Positions 38,493-47,378 of a stretch of DNA of 64,000 nucleotides are shown here, in pieces (the stretch's first letter is position 1; every line of letters starts with the position of its first letter). Source of the stretch: JAPORK01 sp026710285 (GTDB lineage Bacteria > Pseudomonadota > Gammaproteobacteria > Pseudomonadales > Endozoicomonadaceae); contig OZ241746.1 of NCBI GenBank assembly GCA_965201045.1, forward strand, positions 372,001 through 436,000. The letters run 5' to 3'. Under the pieces are notes generated by a model that saw nothing but the letters and a program-made list of their open reading frames with translations, was not told where the DNA came from and ran no database searches. A program made the translations under genes and the position numbers.

Positions 38493-38557
38493 CATACTCT
38501 TATACAAGTATTTGCAGTATGTATAACCTTATAGAAACTACATTGTAAATACCAATG
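38493..38557. repeat. 65-bp dispersed repeat (copy 1)
   Basis: GCATACTCTTATACAAGTAT at the start, and TACATTGTAAATACCAAT at the end, match 52973-53033 in the same orientation with a few changes. In this copy, GGATTTCTGTTTTCGCAGGAATCC follows, a variant of the GGAATCC hairpin repeats seen at 535-628. The rest of 38558-38736 shows nothing I can name. Confidence 0.6.
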
Positions 38558-38736
38558 GATTTCTGTTTTCGCAGGAATCCGGGAAAAATTCTCAAATTTT
38601 TTTACATCCAGCCAAATACTTATGCATAAGAGTCTGCATAATCTGACAGCGTGTGCAAACTACTACCTGCAATACTGCTATAAAAATCTGTCATTTCACA
38701 TCTGAATATATTAACTACTTTTTTTAATGCTAACAG

Positions 38737-39591
38737 CTAAATTTTTATATGTCCTTCAAAGACACGACTGGCAGGACCGGTCATGTACAACGAATGTCCC
38801 GGACCTTTCCAGTCGATGGTAAGCATTCCTCCTTTGAGATGCACTTGCACTGATTCACCAACCTGCTTTTTCATAAAAGCAGCAGCCATTGCTGCACATG
38901 CACCACTCCCACAAGCCATGGTTTCACCGACTCCACGTTCATAAACCCGTAGATTTATTTTATCCGGTGAAATAATTTCATAGAAACCTACATTACACTG
39001 TTCAGGAAAATCAGGATGTTGTTGTATTTCAGGACTGATAATTTCTACTAAGTCAGTTTGCCATAACGGCTGATCAGATGAAAGGTTATCGAAACATATT
39101 ACTGCATGAGGATTGCCTATAGATAATACACTGATGTCTAATGTACGTTCTTTAAGTGTTAAAGAGTAGATACCGTCTGTTTGTTCAGATTGTCTGAATG
39201 GAACAGCTTGTGGTGAAAAAACGGGTTCACCCATATCGACATTTACATGACCATGATCATTTATTGTTAATGAGATAATCTTATTCATAACCTGCACTCT
39301 TATTGTTTTTTTAAAGCAGAGTTTTTTTTCATAGACAAAACGTGCAAAACAGCGTGCACCATTACCACACTGTTCGGCTACTGATCCATCGGCATTGTAA
39401 ATACGATAACGGAAATCAGCATCAGGATTATCAGGTGCTTCAACCAGCAATAACTGATCAAAGCCAATACCTCGTTTGCGGTTAGATAATTGCCTTATTT
39501 TTTCTGGTGAAAAATGGATGTTTTGGGTAAGGCAGTCAACAACCATAAAATCATTGCCAAGACCATGCATTTTTGTAAAACGTAATAACAT
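38737..39591 (-). CDS. dapF: Diaminopimelate epimerase
   Basis: A 284-residue cytoplasmic enzyme that interconverts LL- and meso-diaminopimelate, needed for peptidoglycan and lysine. The family length is about 274. The catalytic cysteine pair is visible: C75 in EQCGNGARC and the second in GETMACGSGACA. MHGLGNDFMVVD at the start is typical. The ATG immediately follows the lysA stop (TAG-ATG), and GGAG sits in the last lysA codons, so lysA and dapF are translationally coupled in one operon with lptM. Confidence 0.96.
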   Translation of the reverse strand: MLLRFTKMHGLGNDFMVVDCLTQNIHFSPEKIRQLSNRKRGIGFDQLLLVEAPDNPDADFRYRIYNADGSVAEQCGNGARCFARFVYEKKLCFKKTIRVQVMNKIISLTINDHGHVNVDMGEPVFSPQAVPFRQSEQTDGIYSLTLKERTLDISVLSIGNPHAVICFDNLSSDQPLWQTDLVEIISPEIQQHPDFPEQCNVGFYEIISPDKINLRVYERGVGETMACGSGACAAMAAAFMKKQVGESVQVHLKGGMLTIDWKGPGHSLYMTGPASRVFEGHIKI

Positions 39592-40860
39592 CTATTCTCC
39601 TGATATATAAGGTGTTTCTGTTCTTAGCATATCTTCTGTTGTTTCCTGGCGACGAATAATTTTCCACTGATCTGCATCAACCATAACTTCAGTGGCACGA
39701 GGACGACTATTATAGTTCGATGCCATTGACATACTATAAGCACCAGCATTCAATATGACCAGATAATCATCTTTATTTAAATCAATATGCAGTTGTTTAG
39801 CAAAACAATCTGCTGTTTCACAAACAGGACCCACAATATCATAATGATTAGCGGTATCACGCCCCTCATCAAGCAGCGGAACGATACGATGCTTTGCTCC
39901 ATAAAGCGCAGGTCGTATCAGGTCATTCATTCCTGCGTCAATAATTGCAAAATGTTTATAGCCATTGTTTTTTGTAAGAATAACTCGAGAAATTAATACC
40001 CCTGCTTCTGCAATTACTGAGCGACCGGGTTCCAAAAGTAAGCGTAATTTTCGCTTGCCAGTACGGTTACACAGTGCATTTACATAGTCAGTAATTGAAG
40101 GGACCTGTTCATCTGCATAGTTGACGCCCAGCCCGCCGCCCATATTAATATGCGTTAAATGAATGCCGGCAGACATAAGGCGGTCTGCCAGATTGAGGAT
40201 TTTATCAGCTGCATCAACAAAAGGTTGTAGCTGTGTAATCTGTGAACCTATGTGACAATCAATACCTTTAACTGACAGATGTGAGCACTGAGTAGCCTGA
40301 TGATAAAGTGCTTCTGCCTGATTAATATCAATGCCAAACTTATTTTCTTTTAATCCGGTTGAAATATAAGCATGTGTGTTTGCATCAACATCAGGGTTAA
40401 TGCGCAATGAAACTGGCGCGATTTTATTAATCTGCTTAGCGATAGCCTGTAGTATAAAAAGCTCTGCCTCTGACTCAACATTAAAGCAATAAACCCCTGC
40501 ATCCAGTGCTTTTTTTAATTCATCGTAATTTTTTCCTACACCAGAAAAGACAATTTTATCCGGACTTCCTCCGGCGATGAGTACCCGTTCTAGTTCTCCT
40601 GCCGAAACAATATCAAAACCTGCACCCTGTGAAGCAATATATTTCAGTATAGAAAGGTTGCTGTTTGCTTTTACTGCGTAGCACAGTAAGTGAGAAGTAT
40701 AATCTGTACAGTAGCACGGATGGTTGCACAATGCATTAAGATAAGCGTTCAGGTGCTTATATAATACTGCCTTTGAATAAACAAAGACAGGCGTACCCGT
40801 ACTATTAACAATGGTTTTAGCTGAAATATTTTCTATATGAAATGTACCGTTTTTATACAC
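39592..40860 (-). CDS. lysA: Diaminopimelate decarboxylase
   Basis: A 422-residue PLP enzyme that makes L-lysine from meso-diaminopimelate. The PLP lysine lies in LLCYAVKANSNLSIL (about residue 60). Further family features are GFDIVSAGELERVL, the GGGLGVNY phosphate-binding loop, EPGRSVIAEAG, and VCETADCFAK near the C-terminus, which supplies the active-site cysteine. The N-terminal beta strand MYKNGTFHIENIS is also usual. It lies between lptM and dapF on the minus strand. Confidence 0.96.
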   Translation of the reverse strand: MYKNGTFHIENISAKTIVNSTGTPVFVYSKAVLYKHLNAYLNALCNHPCYCTDYTSHLLCYAVKANSNLSILKYIASQGAGFDIVSAGELERVLIAGGSPDKIVFSGVGKNYDELKKALDAGVYCFNVESEAELFILQAIAKQINKIAPVSLRINPDVDANTHAYISTGLKENKFGIDINQAEALYHQATQCSHLSVKGIDCHIGSQITQLQPFVDAADKILNLADRLMSAGIHLTHINMGGGLGVNYADEQVPSITDYVNALCNRTGKRKLRLLLEPGRSVIAEAGVLISRVILTKNNGYKHFAIIDAGMNDLIRPALYGAKHRIVPLLDEGRDTANHYDIVGPVCETADCFAKQLHIDLNKDDYLVILNAGAYSMSMASNYNSRPRATEVMVDADQWKIIRRQETTEDMLRTETPYISGE

Positions 40861-40877
40861 AACAATTTACTCTTTTG

Positions 40878-41015
40878 TTATTTTATATTTGCACTGTGCT
40901 GAGTTGTTTTAGCTTCCTTATTTACATCAGCGGACGATGGAAGATATAAAGCACCTTTTTGTCCGCAGCCAACTAACAAAAAAAACAACACAGAACAGAT
41001 TAAAGTATATTTCAT
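40878..41015 (-). CDS. lptM: Small lipoprotein, LptM/YifL-like
   Basis: A 45-residue frame reading from the ATG at 41015 with GGGGTGA just upstream. It begins MKYTLICSVLFFLLVGCGQK, a lipoprotein signal with lipobox LVGC, and is followed by KGALYLP, the conserved GLKGPLYxP-type block of LptM (YifL), plus a polar tail. In E. coli LptM is lipidated in the outer membrane, helps LptD mature for LPS transport, and is encoded next to dapF. Here it precedes lysA-dapF by 17 bp, which supports the call. Confidence 0.85.
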   Translation of the reverse strand: MKYTLICSVLFFLLVGCGQKGALYLPSSADVNKEAKTTQHSANIK

Positions 41016-41447
41016 TGATCACCCCGGTATCATTATAAAAAATAATTAGCAGCATACTTTTTCAACAGTATGATAATAGTTAAGAATAAGCACAAAACTG
41101 ATAAAAACAGTTTATCACATTTATTTTATTCACCACTTCTTTGTAGTAAGCTCACATTATTAGCTCATCAATTTTGCGCAAGAGCCCCCTTCCTTCAGGG
41201 CTATCTCTTAGCCACATTTTTTAGACGCTTATTTTTACCCTGACAGGTTGCCTGCTACTGAATATACCTGTCTTTTTAGCATAAAGCCATGGGCTGAACT
41301 TGTCGAAGCCTGGGGGTCAAAAGCAGCCAGGTCTGGACAAGCTTAGCCCATGGAGTACGTCCGGTGGAGATAGTATGTTCAGGCAGAAACGGACTGGAGA
41401 CGAACCTGCCCGAGTAAAAGTCAGAACCTAAAAAACATCAACAGATC
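41016..41447. repeat. Intergenic region with IS605-end and MITE-like repeat
   Basis: Positions 41161-41203 (CATCAATTTTGCGCAAGAGC, then CCCTTCCTTCAGGG) look like an IS605-type right end. CTATCTCTTAGCCACATTTT at 41204 begins a diverged copy of the Tn5-like-ended repeat, with its GGGCTGAACTTGTCGAAGCC hairpin arm at 41290. It ends near AAGTCAGAACCTAAAAAACA, just beyond the 3' end of queE. The AT-rich stretch 41016-41160 shows nothing else. Confidence 0.6.
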
Positions 41448-42104
41448 CTAATCGATATCAATTACTTTGTGAGTCTGCAAATTGAGACGCCATTTAGGAT
41501 GCTGTAAACAGTAACTGATTGTATCGCGTGTATACTGATCACGATATAAACGGGTGTTACTGTCTGCTTTAGGCGGTGCAAGCGGTGTCAGGTAGTAATA
41601 GCGAGCCTTAATATTTACAAACTTATCCGGCATAGCATCAACCTGAGGAAAAACAAGTTTTAGCTCATCACATTCGGTTAGTACAACATCCTGTTTGCCT
41701 TTGGGGCTGACTGTAATCCAGTCTATTCCTTGCGGTGGGCGTTGGGTTCCGTTGGTTTCAACAGCAATTTCAAAACCTCTGTCATGCAATGTGTCTATCA
41801 GTAACTGATCCAGCTGTAGCAATGGTTCTCCACCGGTGCACACAATAAAAGGAGCTACATCTGATTTTTCCTGCCAAAAAGTACTGATATGTTCAGCCAG
41901 TGCAGCAGCGCTGGAAAATTTACCACCACCCGGACCATCGGTACCACGAAAATCAGTATCGCAGAAAGTGCAGGCAGCAGTTAAGCGATGTTTTTCCAGA
42001 CCGCTCCATAAGTTGCAGCCACTGAAACGACAAAAAATAGCAGGGCGCCCTGTATGAAATCCTTCCCCCTGCAATGTATAAAAAACTGATTTAACACTAT
42101 ACAT
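41448..42104 (-). CDS. queE: 7-carboxy-7-deazaguanine synthase (radical SAM)
   Basis: A 218-residue radical SAM enzyme that converts carboxytetrahydropterin to 7-carboxy-7-deazaguanine for queuosine tRNA modification. Residues 1-16 (MYSVKSVFYTLQGEGF) are typical. The iron-sulfur cysteines are in CRFSGCNLWSG and CTFCDTDF, with an insertion between them giving the Cx14-type spacing common in proteobacterial QueE. FIVCTGGEPLLQLD is the SAM-binding GGEP motif. ETNGTQ and WRLNLQTHKVI near the C-terminus also fit. There are no other queuosine genes in the window. Confidence 0.94.
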   Translation of the reverse strand: MYSVKSVFYTLQGEGFHTGRPAIFCRFSGCNLWSGLEKHRLTAACTFCDTDFRGTDGPGGGKFSSAAALAEHISTFWQEKSDVAPFIVCTGGEPLLQLDQLLIDTLHDRGFEIAVETNGTQRPPQGIDWITVSPKGKQDVVLTECDELKLVFPQVDAMPDKFVNIKARYYYLTPLAPPKADSNTRLYRDQYTRDTISYCLQHPKWRLNLQTHKVIDID

Positions 42105-42757
42105 AATTTATAAATCGGATAAAAGCAGATAATCAAAGTAGTGACTATAGCTATTTTTGTAACAGAAAACAACAGTTTGTTTCGATACAGACAACAGGTT
42201 GCAGCGAATCAGACAGAAACAGGTCGCTAAGTTTCTTTATAAGCAGTTATTATTAAGAGGTTATACAAAAATAAAATCCTGCGTTCTGAACTTGAACAAG
42301 TCCGTGTATTTCACTGCATTATGGTCAAAATTATTGCAGCTTCTCTTAACAGTCTTTATTGTGAAAAAAATAAACAGCAACTTTTTTAGTTTGTTTATGT
42401 ATACTTAGTTGGAAGGCGGACCAGGCTGTTGGTTTAACCAGTAACAGATTTAATTCATCAATTTTGTGCGAGAGACCCCTTCCTTTAACTTTAATGAAGA
42501 GAGGGATAGCGCAGCGGTGTTAGCCGCTCCTTTTCTCACATATCCTGTTTTAACTGTTGCCATCTTTAAGTTCCTGTGCTTAAATACACTCTGCCGTCGC
42601 ACTGGCGGTTTAAGCCTTTGGAGAGAGTGTAAGGCTCTTGTAACAAATTCTTACAAAAGCTGTTCTCTGTGAATTAGGAATCCCTTTCCTTCAGGGAGGG
42701 ATGAAGTCAAGTTAGCTGGTTATAATAGATAAATTAGCTGAATGGACAATACATAAT
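42105..42757. repeat. Intergenic region with IS605-type right-end remnants
   Basis: No supported gene. CATCAATTTTGTGCGAGAGA (42457-42476) matches 41166-41185. The region ends in a hairpin CCCTTTCCTTCAGGGAGGG followed by ATGAAGTCAA (42690-42712), the usual shape of an IS200/IS605 right end downstream of tnpB. The sequence between may be the remains of the tnpB 3' end and its guide RNA, but no TnpB residues can be read. The mdh promoter should lie in 42710-42757. Confidence 0.5.
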
Positions 42758-43699
42758 ATGAAAAAAAAAATCTCTTTTATTGGAGCCGGAAATATTGGCG
42801 GCACAATGGCATCTATAGCTTCTGGTTATAATTATGCAGACATCGTATTGTATGATATCAATGGTGATTTTGCCAAAGGCAAAGCGCTGGATATCTCTCA
42901 GATGAATGTTGTAAATGGTCATGATACATCTATAATAGGTACCGGTGATATATCGGAAATTAATGATAGCGACGTAATAATAATAACCGCCGGCTTTCCC
43001 AGAAAACCTCAAATGACCCGTGATGACCTTCTTACAGCTAATGCAAAAATAATAGGTTTAGTTGCTACGAATGTTGCAAAATATGCTCCGCAAGCGTTCT
43101 GTATTATTGTGACAAATCCTTTAGACCTTATGGTGTTTGAATTTCAAAAACGTAGTGGCTTACCAAAACACAAGGTTGTTGGCATGGCCGGAACATTAGA
43201 CGGTGCAAGGTTTAAATGTTTTTTGGCTGAGGAATTCAATGTTTCTGTAAAAGATATAGAAGCAACAGTTCTTGGTGGTCATGGAGATTCAATGGTTCCT
43301 GTTTTAAGTTCTGTTGCTGTAAAAGGAATGCGGCTGGGACAAATGTTAAAAATGAATTTAACTACTCAAAAAAGAATAGACGAGATTGTTGACAGAGTAC
43401 GACACGGTGGTGGTGAAATAGTCTCTCTTATGCAGAGAGGTTCTGCTTTTTATGCACCTGCAGCATGTGCCTTAGAAATTGCTCAGTCATTTTTGCTCAA
43501 TCAAAACCGGGTATTAACTGTTTCCGCATTCCTGGATGGTGAGTATGGTGATATCGATGGTATGGCTTTTGGTGTACCGGCTGTTATTGGAGACAATGGT
43601 GTAAAAAGAATAATTGAATTAAATTTAGATGGTCATGAAACACAAATGTTAAGACAATCAGTTGAACATCTGGAGTCTTTAATATTTAAACTTAGCTAA
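42758..43699 (+). CDS. mdh: Malate dehydrogenase, LDH-like type
   Basis: A 313-residue NAD-dependent dehydrogenase that interconverts malate and oxaloacetate in the TCA cycle. GAGNIG (residues 9-14) binds NAD. GFPRKPQMTRDDLL carries arginine where lactate dehydrogenases have glutamine (QKP), which points to malate as the substrate. The catalytic histidine is in LGGHGDSMVP and substrate-binding asparagine in VTNPLDLM. This is the lactate-dehydrogenase-like MDH class typical of alphaproteobacteria and some gammaproteobacteria, not the E. coli type. The start has only a weak AATGGA upstream. Confidence 0.93.
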   Translation: MKKKISFIGAGNIGGTMASIASGYNYADIVLYDINGDFAKGKALDISQMNVVNGHDTSIIGTGDISEINDSDVIIITAGFPRKPQMTRDDLLTANAKIIGLVATNVAKYAPQAFCIIVTNPLDLMVFEFQKRSGLPKHKVVGMAGTLDGARFKCFLAEEFNVSVKDIEATVLGGHGDSMVPVLSSVAVKGMRLGQMLKMNLTTQKRIDEIVDRVRHGGGEIVSLMQRGSAFYAPAACALEIAQSFLLNQNRVLTVSAFLDGEYGDIDGMAFGVPAVIGDNGVKRIIELNLDGHETQMLRQSVEHLESLIFKLS

Positions 43700-43946
43700 C
43701 GTCATTGTTGCGCATAAAAAACATGAAGACTCTGCAAGACAGATACAAAAACATTCAGGGTGCTGAGTCTTCTGAAATCACGGTGCGGAAATTTCAAGTA
43801 CAATATACGTCTTATCACATATTATGGTGTACAATGCAGCCGGAATTATTTAAACAAAATGTAATTCTGTGTCAGGAATCTCATTGATATAAAAATATTT
43901 ACTGCATAATCTGAAAAGGATATTTTGCAAACAGGAATTTGATTGT

Positions 43947-44849
43947 ATGCATTCAAAAAATGACTGGTTTATTCTCGGAGCCGGTGCAATTGGTAGTTTG
44001 TGGGCTGTAAGCCTTAAAGAGAGTGGGCAAGCGTGTTATGCGATTACCAAATCCTGTGCCCGGGATAAATACGCTGAAAAACAATTTACTCTCAAAGAAA
44101 ACAGAGAAAAGATAACGGTTCCGATACAGTGTGTCTCGGCTGATCAAATTGATCACCCCATATACAAACTCATCGTCTCTGTTAAAGCCAATGATGCAGT
44201 AGAAGCAATAAAAAGTATTAAATATGCACTGGAAGAAAATGCGACAGTCATTTTACTAATGAATGGAATGGGTTTTCAACATGAGATTCATAAATTACTA
44301 AAAGATCAGCATATATGGACTGGCAGTACTACGGATGGTGCATGGAAAGAGGCTCCTTTTTCTGTGAATCGTGCAGGCAGAGGGATCACCTGGCTGGGAC
44401 ATACAAAAAAAATACCTGCTAAAAATCCTTTACCTTTTATACCCCGCCTCGATGTAGCGCTTTGTGATGACATCGATATGAAAGTGTGGTATAAGTGTGC
44501 CATTAACGGTATTATTAATGGCTTAACTGCTTTATACCAATGCAAAAACGGCGGATTACTCTCCTGTAACCAACGCAGGCAAAGACTAAAAAGGCTTGCT
44601 GACGAATGTACCAGTTTACTCCGGAAGAAAGCGGTACCGGTTACAGAAAATTTATTTGAAATGAGTTTATCTGTTATAAAAAAAACAGCGAATAACTTTT
44701 CATCAACATTGCAGGATGCAATGAAAGGTAAACCTACAGAATTACAATGGATTAATGGCTTTCTCATTAATGAAGCCAAAAGCCTTGGAATGCAGTTGTA
44801 TGCACATGAAGAATTAATGATTGAACTACACAGCATGAACATTTATTAA
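43947..44849 (+). CDS. panE: 2-dehydropantoate 2-reductase family protein
   Basis: A 300-residue PanE/ApbA-family protein. The NADP-binding glycine motif is GAGAIG near the N-terminus. MNGMGFQHEI is the usual MNG substrate-loop region. WYKCAINGIINGLTAL carries the catalytic lysine and conserved asparagines, and the C-terminal block is LQDAMKGKPTELQWINGF. PanE makes pantoate from ketopantoate in vitamin B5 and CoA synthesis. The ATG at 43947 follows CAGGAA at some distance. nadC starts 33 bp downstream, so the two cofactor genes probably form an operon. Divergence allows another ketoacid reductase activity. Confidence 0.85.
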   Translation: MHSKNDWFILGAGAIGSLWAVSLKESGQACYAITKSCARDKYAEKQFTLKENREKITVPIQCVSADQIDHPIYKLIVSVKANDAVEAIKSIKYALEENATVILLMNGMGFQHEIHKLLKDQHIWTGSTTDGAWKEAPFSVNRAGRGITWLGHTKKIPAKNPLPFIPRLDVALCDDIDMKVWYKCAINGIINGLTALYQCKNGGLLSCNQRRQRLKRLADECTSLLRKKAVPVTENLFEMSLSVIKKTANNFSSTLQDAMKGKPTELQWINGFLINEAKSLGMQLYAHEELMIELHSMNIY

Positions 44850-44882
44850 AAAAATATAATTAATCAATTGGTGATACGCTTT

Positions 44883-45731
44883 ATGAATAATCAAATATCC
44901 CGGTTCATGCTTGAAGCAGCGATTAAACTAAATATTCAACAGGCTTTATTAGAGGATCTCGGCGGTGGAGATATCACCGGTCGCCTGATCTGTGAAGAGC
45001 AAAACGCTGTAGCAACGATTATCAGCAAAGAAGAGGCGATTATTTGTGGACGTCCATGGGCTGATGCTGTTTTACATTACATGGATCCAGCGTTAAAGAT
45101 TCAGTGGCATATTCAGGAAGGTCAGAGAGTAAAAGCAGATCAGATACTATTAACGGTTGAAGGAAATGCACGTGCTCTGCTAAGCGCAGAACGGAGCGTG
45201 CTTAATTTTTTACAGCTTTTGTCTGGCGTTGCAACCCGCTGCCGTTATTTTGCAGATAAGGTATCTCACACTGATGTCAAATTACTTGACACCCGAAAAA
45301 CCATTCCGGGTCTGCGTGTTGCACAAAAATATGCAGTAACTTTTGGTGGGTGTTTCAATCACCGTTTTGGGCTTTTTGATGCTTTCCTGATCAAAGAAAA
45401 TCATATCCATGCCTGCGGCAGTATTGCGCATGCGGTAACACAAGCCCGCAAACAGGCACCGGATAAAAAAGTAGAAGTTGAGGTGGAGTCGTTGCATGAG
45501 CTAGAGCAGGCACTAACAGCCGGTGCAGATATCATCATGATGGATAATTTCACTCCGGAACAACTGCGACAGGGTGTTGCACTGACTAAAAACCGTGTCT
45601 TGGTGGAAGCTTCAGGTAATGTTAATGTAAACACATTAACTGCTATTGCAGAAACGGGAGTCGATTTTATCTCTATGGGAACCCTGACTAAAGACTGCCA
45701 GGCAATTGATTTATCTATGTGTTTTACTTAG
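44883..45731 (+). CDS. nadC: Nicotinate-nucleotide pyrophosphorylase (carboxylating)
   Basis: Quinolinate phosphoribosyltransferase of de novo NAD synthesis, 282 residues from the ATG at 44883, chosen because GGTGA lies 8 nt upstream; a TTG at 44868 would add five residues. Motifs include EDLGGGDITGRL, LLDTRKTIPGLR and KYAVTFGGCFNHRFGLFD, the lysine in FLIKENH, VEVEVESLHELE, MMDNFTPEQL, and VEASGNVN leading to ISMGTLTK. Follows panE closely. Confidence 0.95.
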   Translation: MNNQISRFMLEAAIKLNIQQALLEDLGGGDITGRLICEEQNAVATIISKEEAIICGRPWADAVLHYMDPALKIQWHIQEGQRVKADQILLTVEGNARALLSAERSVLNFLQLLSGVATRCRYFADKVSHTDVKLLDTRKTIPGLRVAQKYAVTFGGCFNHRFGLFDAFLIKENHIHACGSIAHAVTQARKQAPDKKVEVEVESLHELEQALTAGADIIMMDNFTPEQLRQGVALTKNRVLVEASGNVNVNTLTAIAETGVDFISMGTLTKDCQAIDLSMCFT

Positions 45732-46405
45732 CAACCAGAAGACTTTGGTCCTAATATTATTCTCTTGTCTTGCATGGTGTGTCAGGGCAAGATCATACTT
45801 TTATAAAAAATGATTTGATGGCACAATAGCGCTTTTATAATTGTGTTCACTATGTGTTAGATGTCACAATGAGAGAAGATGAATCTCGAATTCGCCGGGA
45901 ATGTGCATCAGAAAACATGGATTCCCTGAGGCGTTTTGTTGTGAATATGGCACGCTTACATCCGAAAAAAGCCAGCATAAAGCGAAAAATACAAAAAGCC
46001 GGCTGGGATGCTTCATTTCGCAAAGAGCTATTATTCAGGTAAAAAGTATGATCTTGCCCTGCTGGAATCTGTTGAAAAAAAACAATAAATTTTGACAAGT
46101 CTTTTTACATTATCATATACTATATGGCTGGTTAAAATAATTTTGACGTATATTAATTAGTTGTCATCATTATTTTAATCAGAGGGTCCTGAACAGTTAT
46201 AGTTCTACTTATATTTTAAGTTGAAATTTGATAGGCTTTTTTAGTGTGGGGGTTAGCTAACAAATATTTTCTGTTCAGGTACACCAAAAATAACATTTAC
46301 AGTCTCGATGTAAACTGTGTATATGTTGTATCCCTTAATTAAAGATCTTTATTAATTTATATTAACAAATAGTCTAATTTTTTCAATTAAAATAAGTGAA
46401 AAGAT
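45732..46405. other. Intergenic region around the ISAs1 derivative
   Basis: Apart from the 279-bp element, the flanks (45732-45782 and 46062-46405) are AT-rich, with no supported gene. The promoter of the secreted protein at 46406 should be in the last part; no boxes are placed. Confidence 0.35.
45783..46061 (+). mobile_element. 279-bp ISAs1-like deletion derivative with perfect 20-bp terminal inverted repeats
   Basis: CAGGGCAAGATCATACTTTT at 45783-45802 is repeated exactly inverted at 46042-46061. Inside, a plus-strand frame (45854-46042) encodes about 62 residues, including MREDESRIRRE, LRRFVVNMARL and IKRKIQKAGWD, matching the C-terminus of ISAs1-family transposases. The transposase stop overlaps the right repeat. 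The N-terminus and catalytic core are deleted, so this is a MITE-like derivative that kept both ends. No clear target duplication is visible. Confidence 0.7.
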
Positions 46406-46714
46406 ATGAAAAAAATTTTAATATTTTTATTTTGTTTGTCTACGACAGTTAACGCATTTGATGGTGTCTCTAATAAATACCCGGGTTACAGTTTTCATCT
46501 TGATGATGAAGACCTCATACTTTATAACACCGTATCAATGCGCATTGCATCAGGAGTATTGCCTTTTGAATTGAGAGCAGGAAGTATAAATGATATACGT
46601 AAATATTCCGATAATGCTTATTATAGTAACTGTGGTCTGATACAGGTGGATGTGCGTTTTTATGATTTTAAAAAAAAGGAATATTATTGGATTAAGGGAA
46701 AATGCAAATTATAA
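46406..46714 (+). CDS. Small secreted protein of unknown function
   Basis: A 102-residue protein with a clear Sec signal peptide (MKKILIFLFCLSTTVNA, cleavage probably after residue 17), so it is periplasmic or secreted. The mature part has two cysteines (YYSNCGLI and KGKCKL), suggesting one disulfide, and alternating hydrophobic strands. I recognise no family. AAGTGAAAAG precedes the ATG. It stands alone, near another small secreted gene. Confidence 0.65.
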   Translation: MKKILIFLFCLSTTVNAFDGVSNKYPGYSFHLDDEDLILYNTVSMRIASGVLPFELRAGSINDIRKYSDNAYYSNCGLIQVDVRFYDFKKKEYYWIKGKCKL

Positions 46715-47369
46715 CTATTTCATTTCAAAACACCGGGTTTAAATTTTTTATGACTCTTTTATAAAAATAGGTTATGATAAATAAATTCTGTATTTTCAGG
46801 TTAAATGAATATAAGTTAATATACGGAGAAATTTTTTATTAGCCGTAGGCAGAGTGAACAGACATAAAAAATTTTAGCGTCTGTTCATATATCTGTCTCT
46901 CATTTAACTTTAAAATATCAGATTTGACGCTCCTTTGATATTTTTGATAAAAATTTTATATAGTATCCTAAATCCTGCCAACACAGTGTAAAATAAATAT
47001 AATCTGCAGTGAGTTTTTTCTCAAAACTGCATTTTTCAGGATCGATGAATCGACTAAAAAAATAATTCAGCGAGTAGGGAACAATTACTGTTGTGATTTG
47101 TCCAAATTACAATTATAAACAAATGAATGTTATTTTGGTGCGTTTATTTTCTATAATGGAAAAATCAGTAGACGGGCGATAAATTCATAATATCCTCAGA
47201 AAAGCTCACAACCAACTCACAACTTACAACTCGGGAGATAAATTCATAATATTCTCAGAAAAGCTCATAACCAACTCACAACTCACAACTCACAACTCAC
47301 AACTTACAACTTACAACTTACAACTTACAACTTACAACTTACAACTTACAACTAGCTTAATATAAGAAA
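46715..47369. other. Repeat-bearing intergenic region
   Basis: No gene is supported. The region contains a 59-bp direct repeat (47174-47232 and 47233-47291) and then a heptanucleotide array up to 47353. TAGTATCCTAAATCCTGCCA at 46962-46981 resembles TAGCTACCCTAAAACCTGCC at 48000-48019, just after the next gene, hinting at a duplicated 3' flank. Confidence 0.5.
47174..47353. repeat. 59-bp direct repeat followed by a 7-bp tandem array
   Basis: Two 59-bp units start GGGCGATAAATTCATAAT and GGGAGATAAATTCATAAT. From about 47273 the unit AACTCAC, changing to AACTTAC, repeats about 11 times to 47353. The array ends about 25 bp before the ATG of the next secreted-protein gene, so its length could affect expression. 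Confidence 0.85.
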
Positions 47370-47378
47370 GTGCTTGCT

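Noticed and set aside
43705..43887. 60-residue frame after mdh
   Set aside because: No ribosome site, odd composition and no recognisable family; likely chance.
44306..44842. 178-residue minus-strand frame opposite panE
   Set aside because: Completely overlaps the conserved PanE frame and is Cys/Ser-rich as antisense frames are.
47273..47353. Possible CRISPR array
   Set aside because: The repeats are 7 bp and contiguous with no spacers, so this is a simple tandem repeat. The same applies to 63238-63437.
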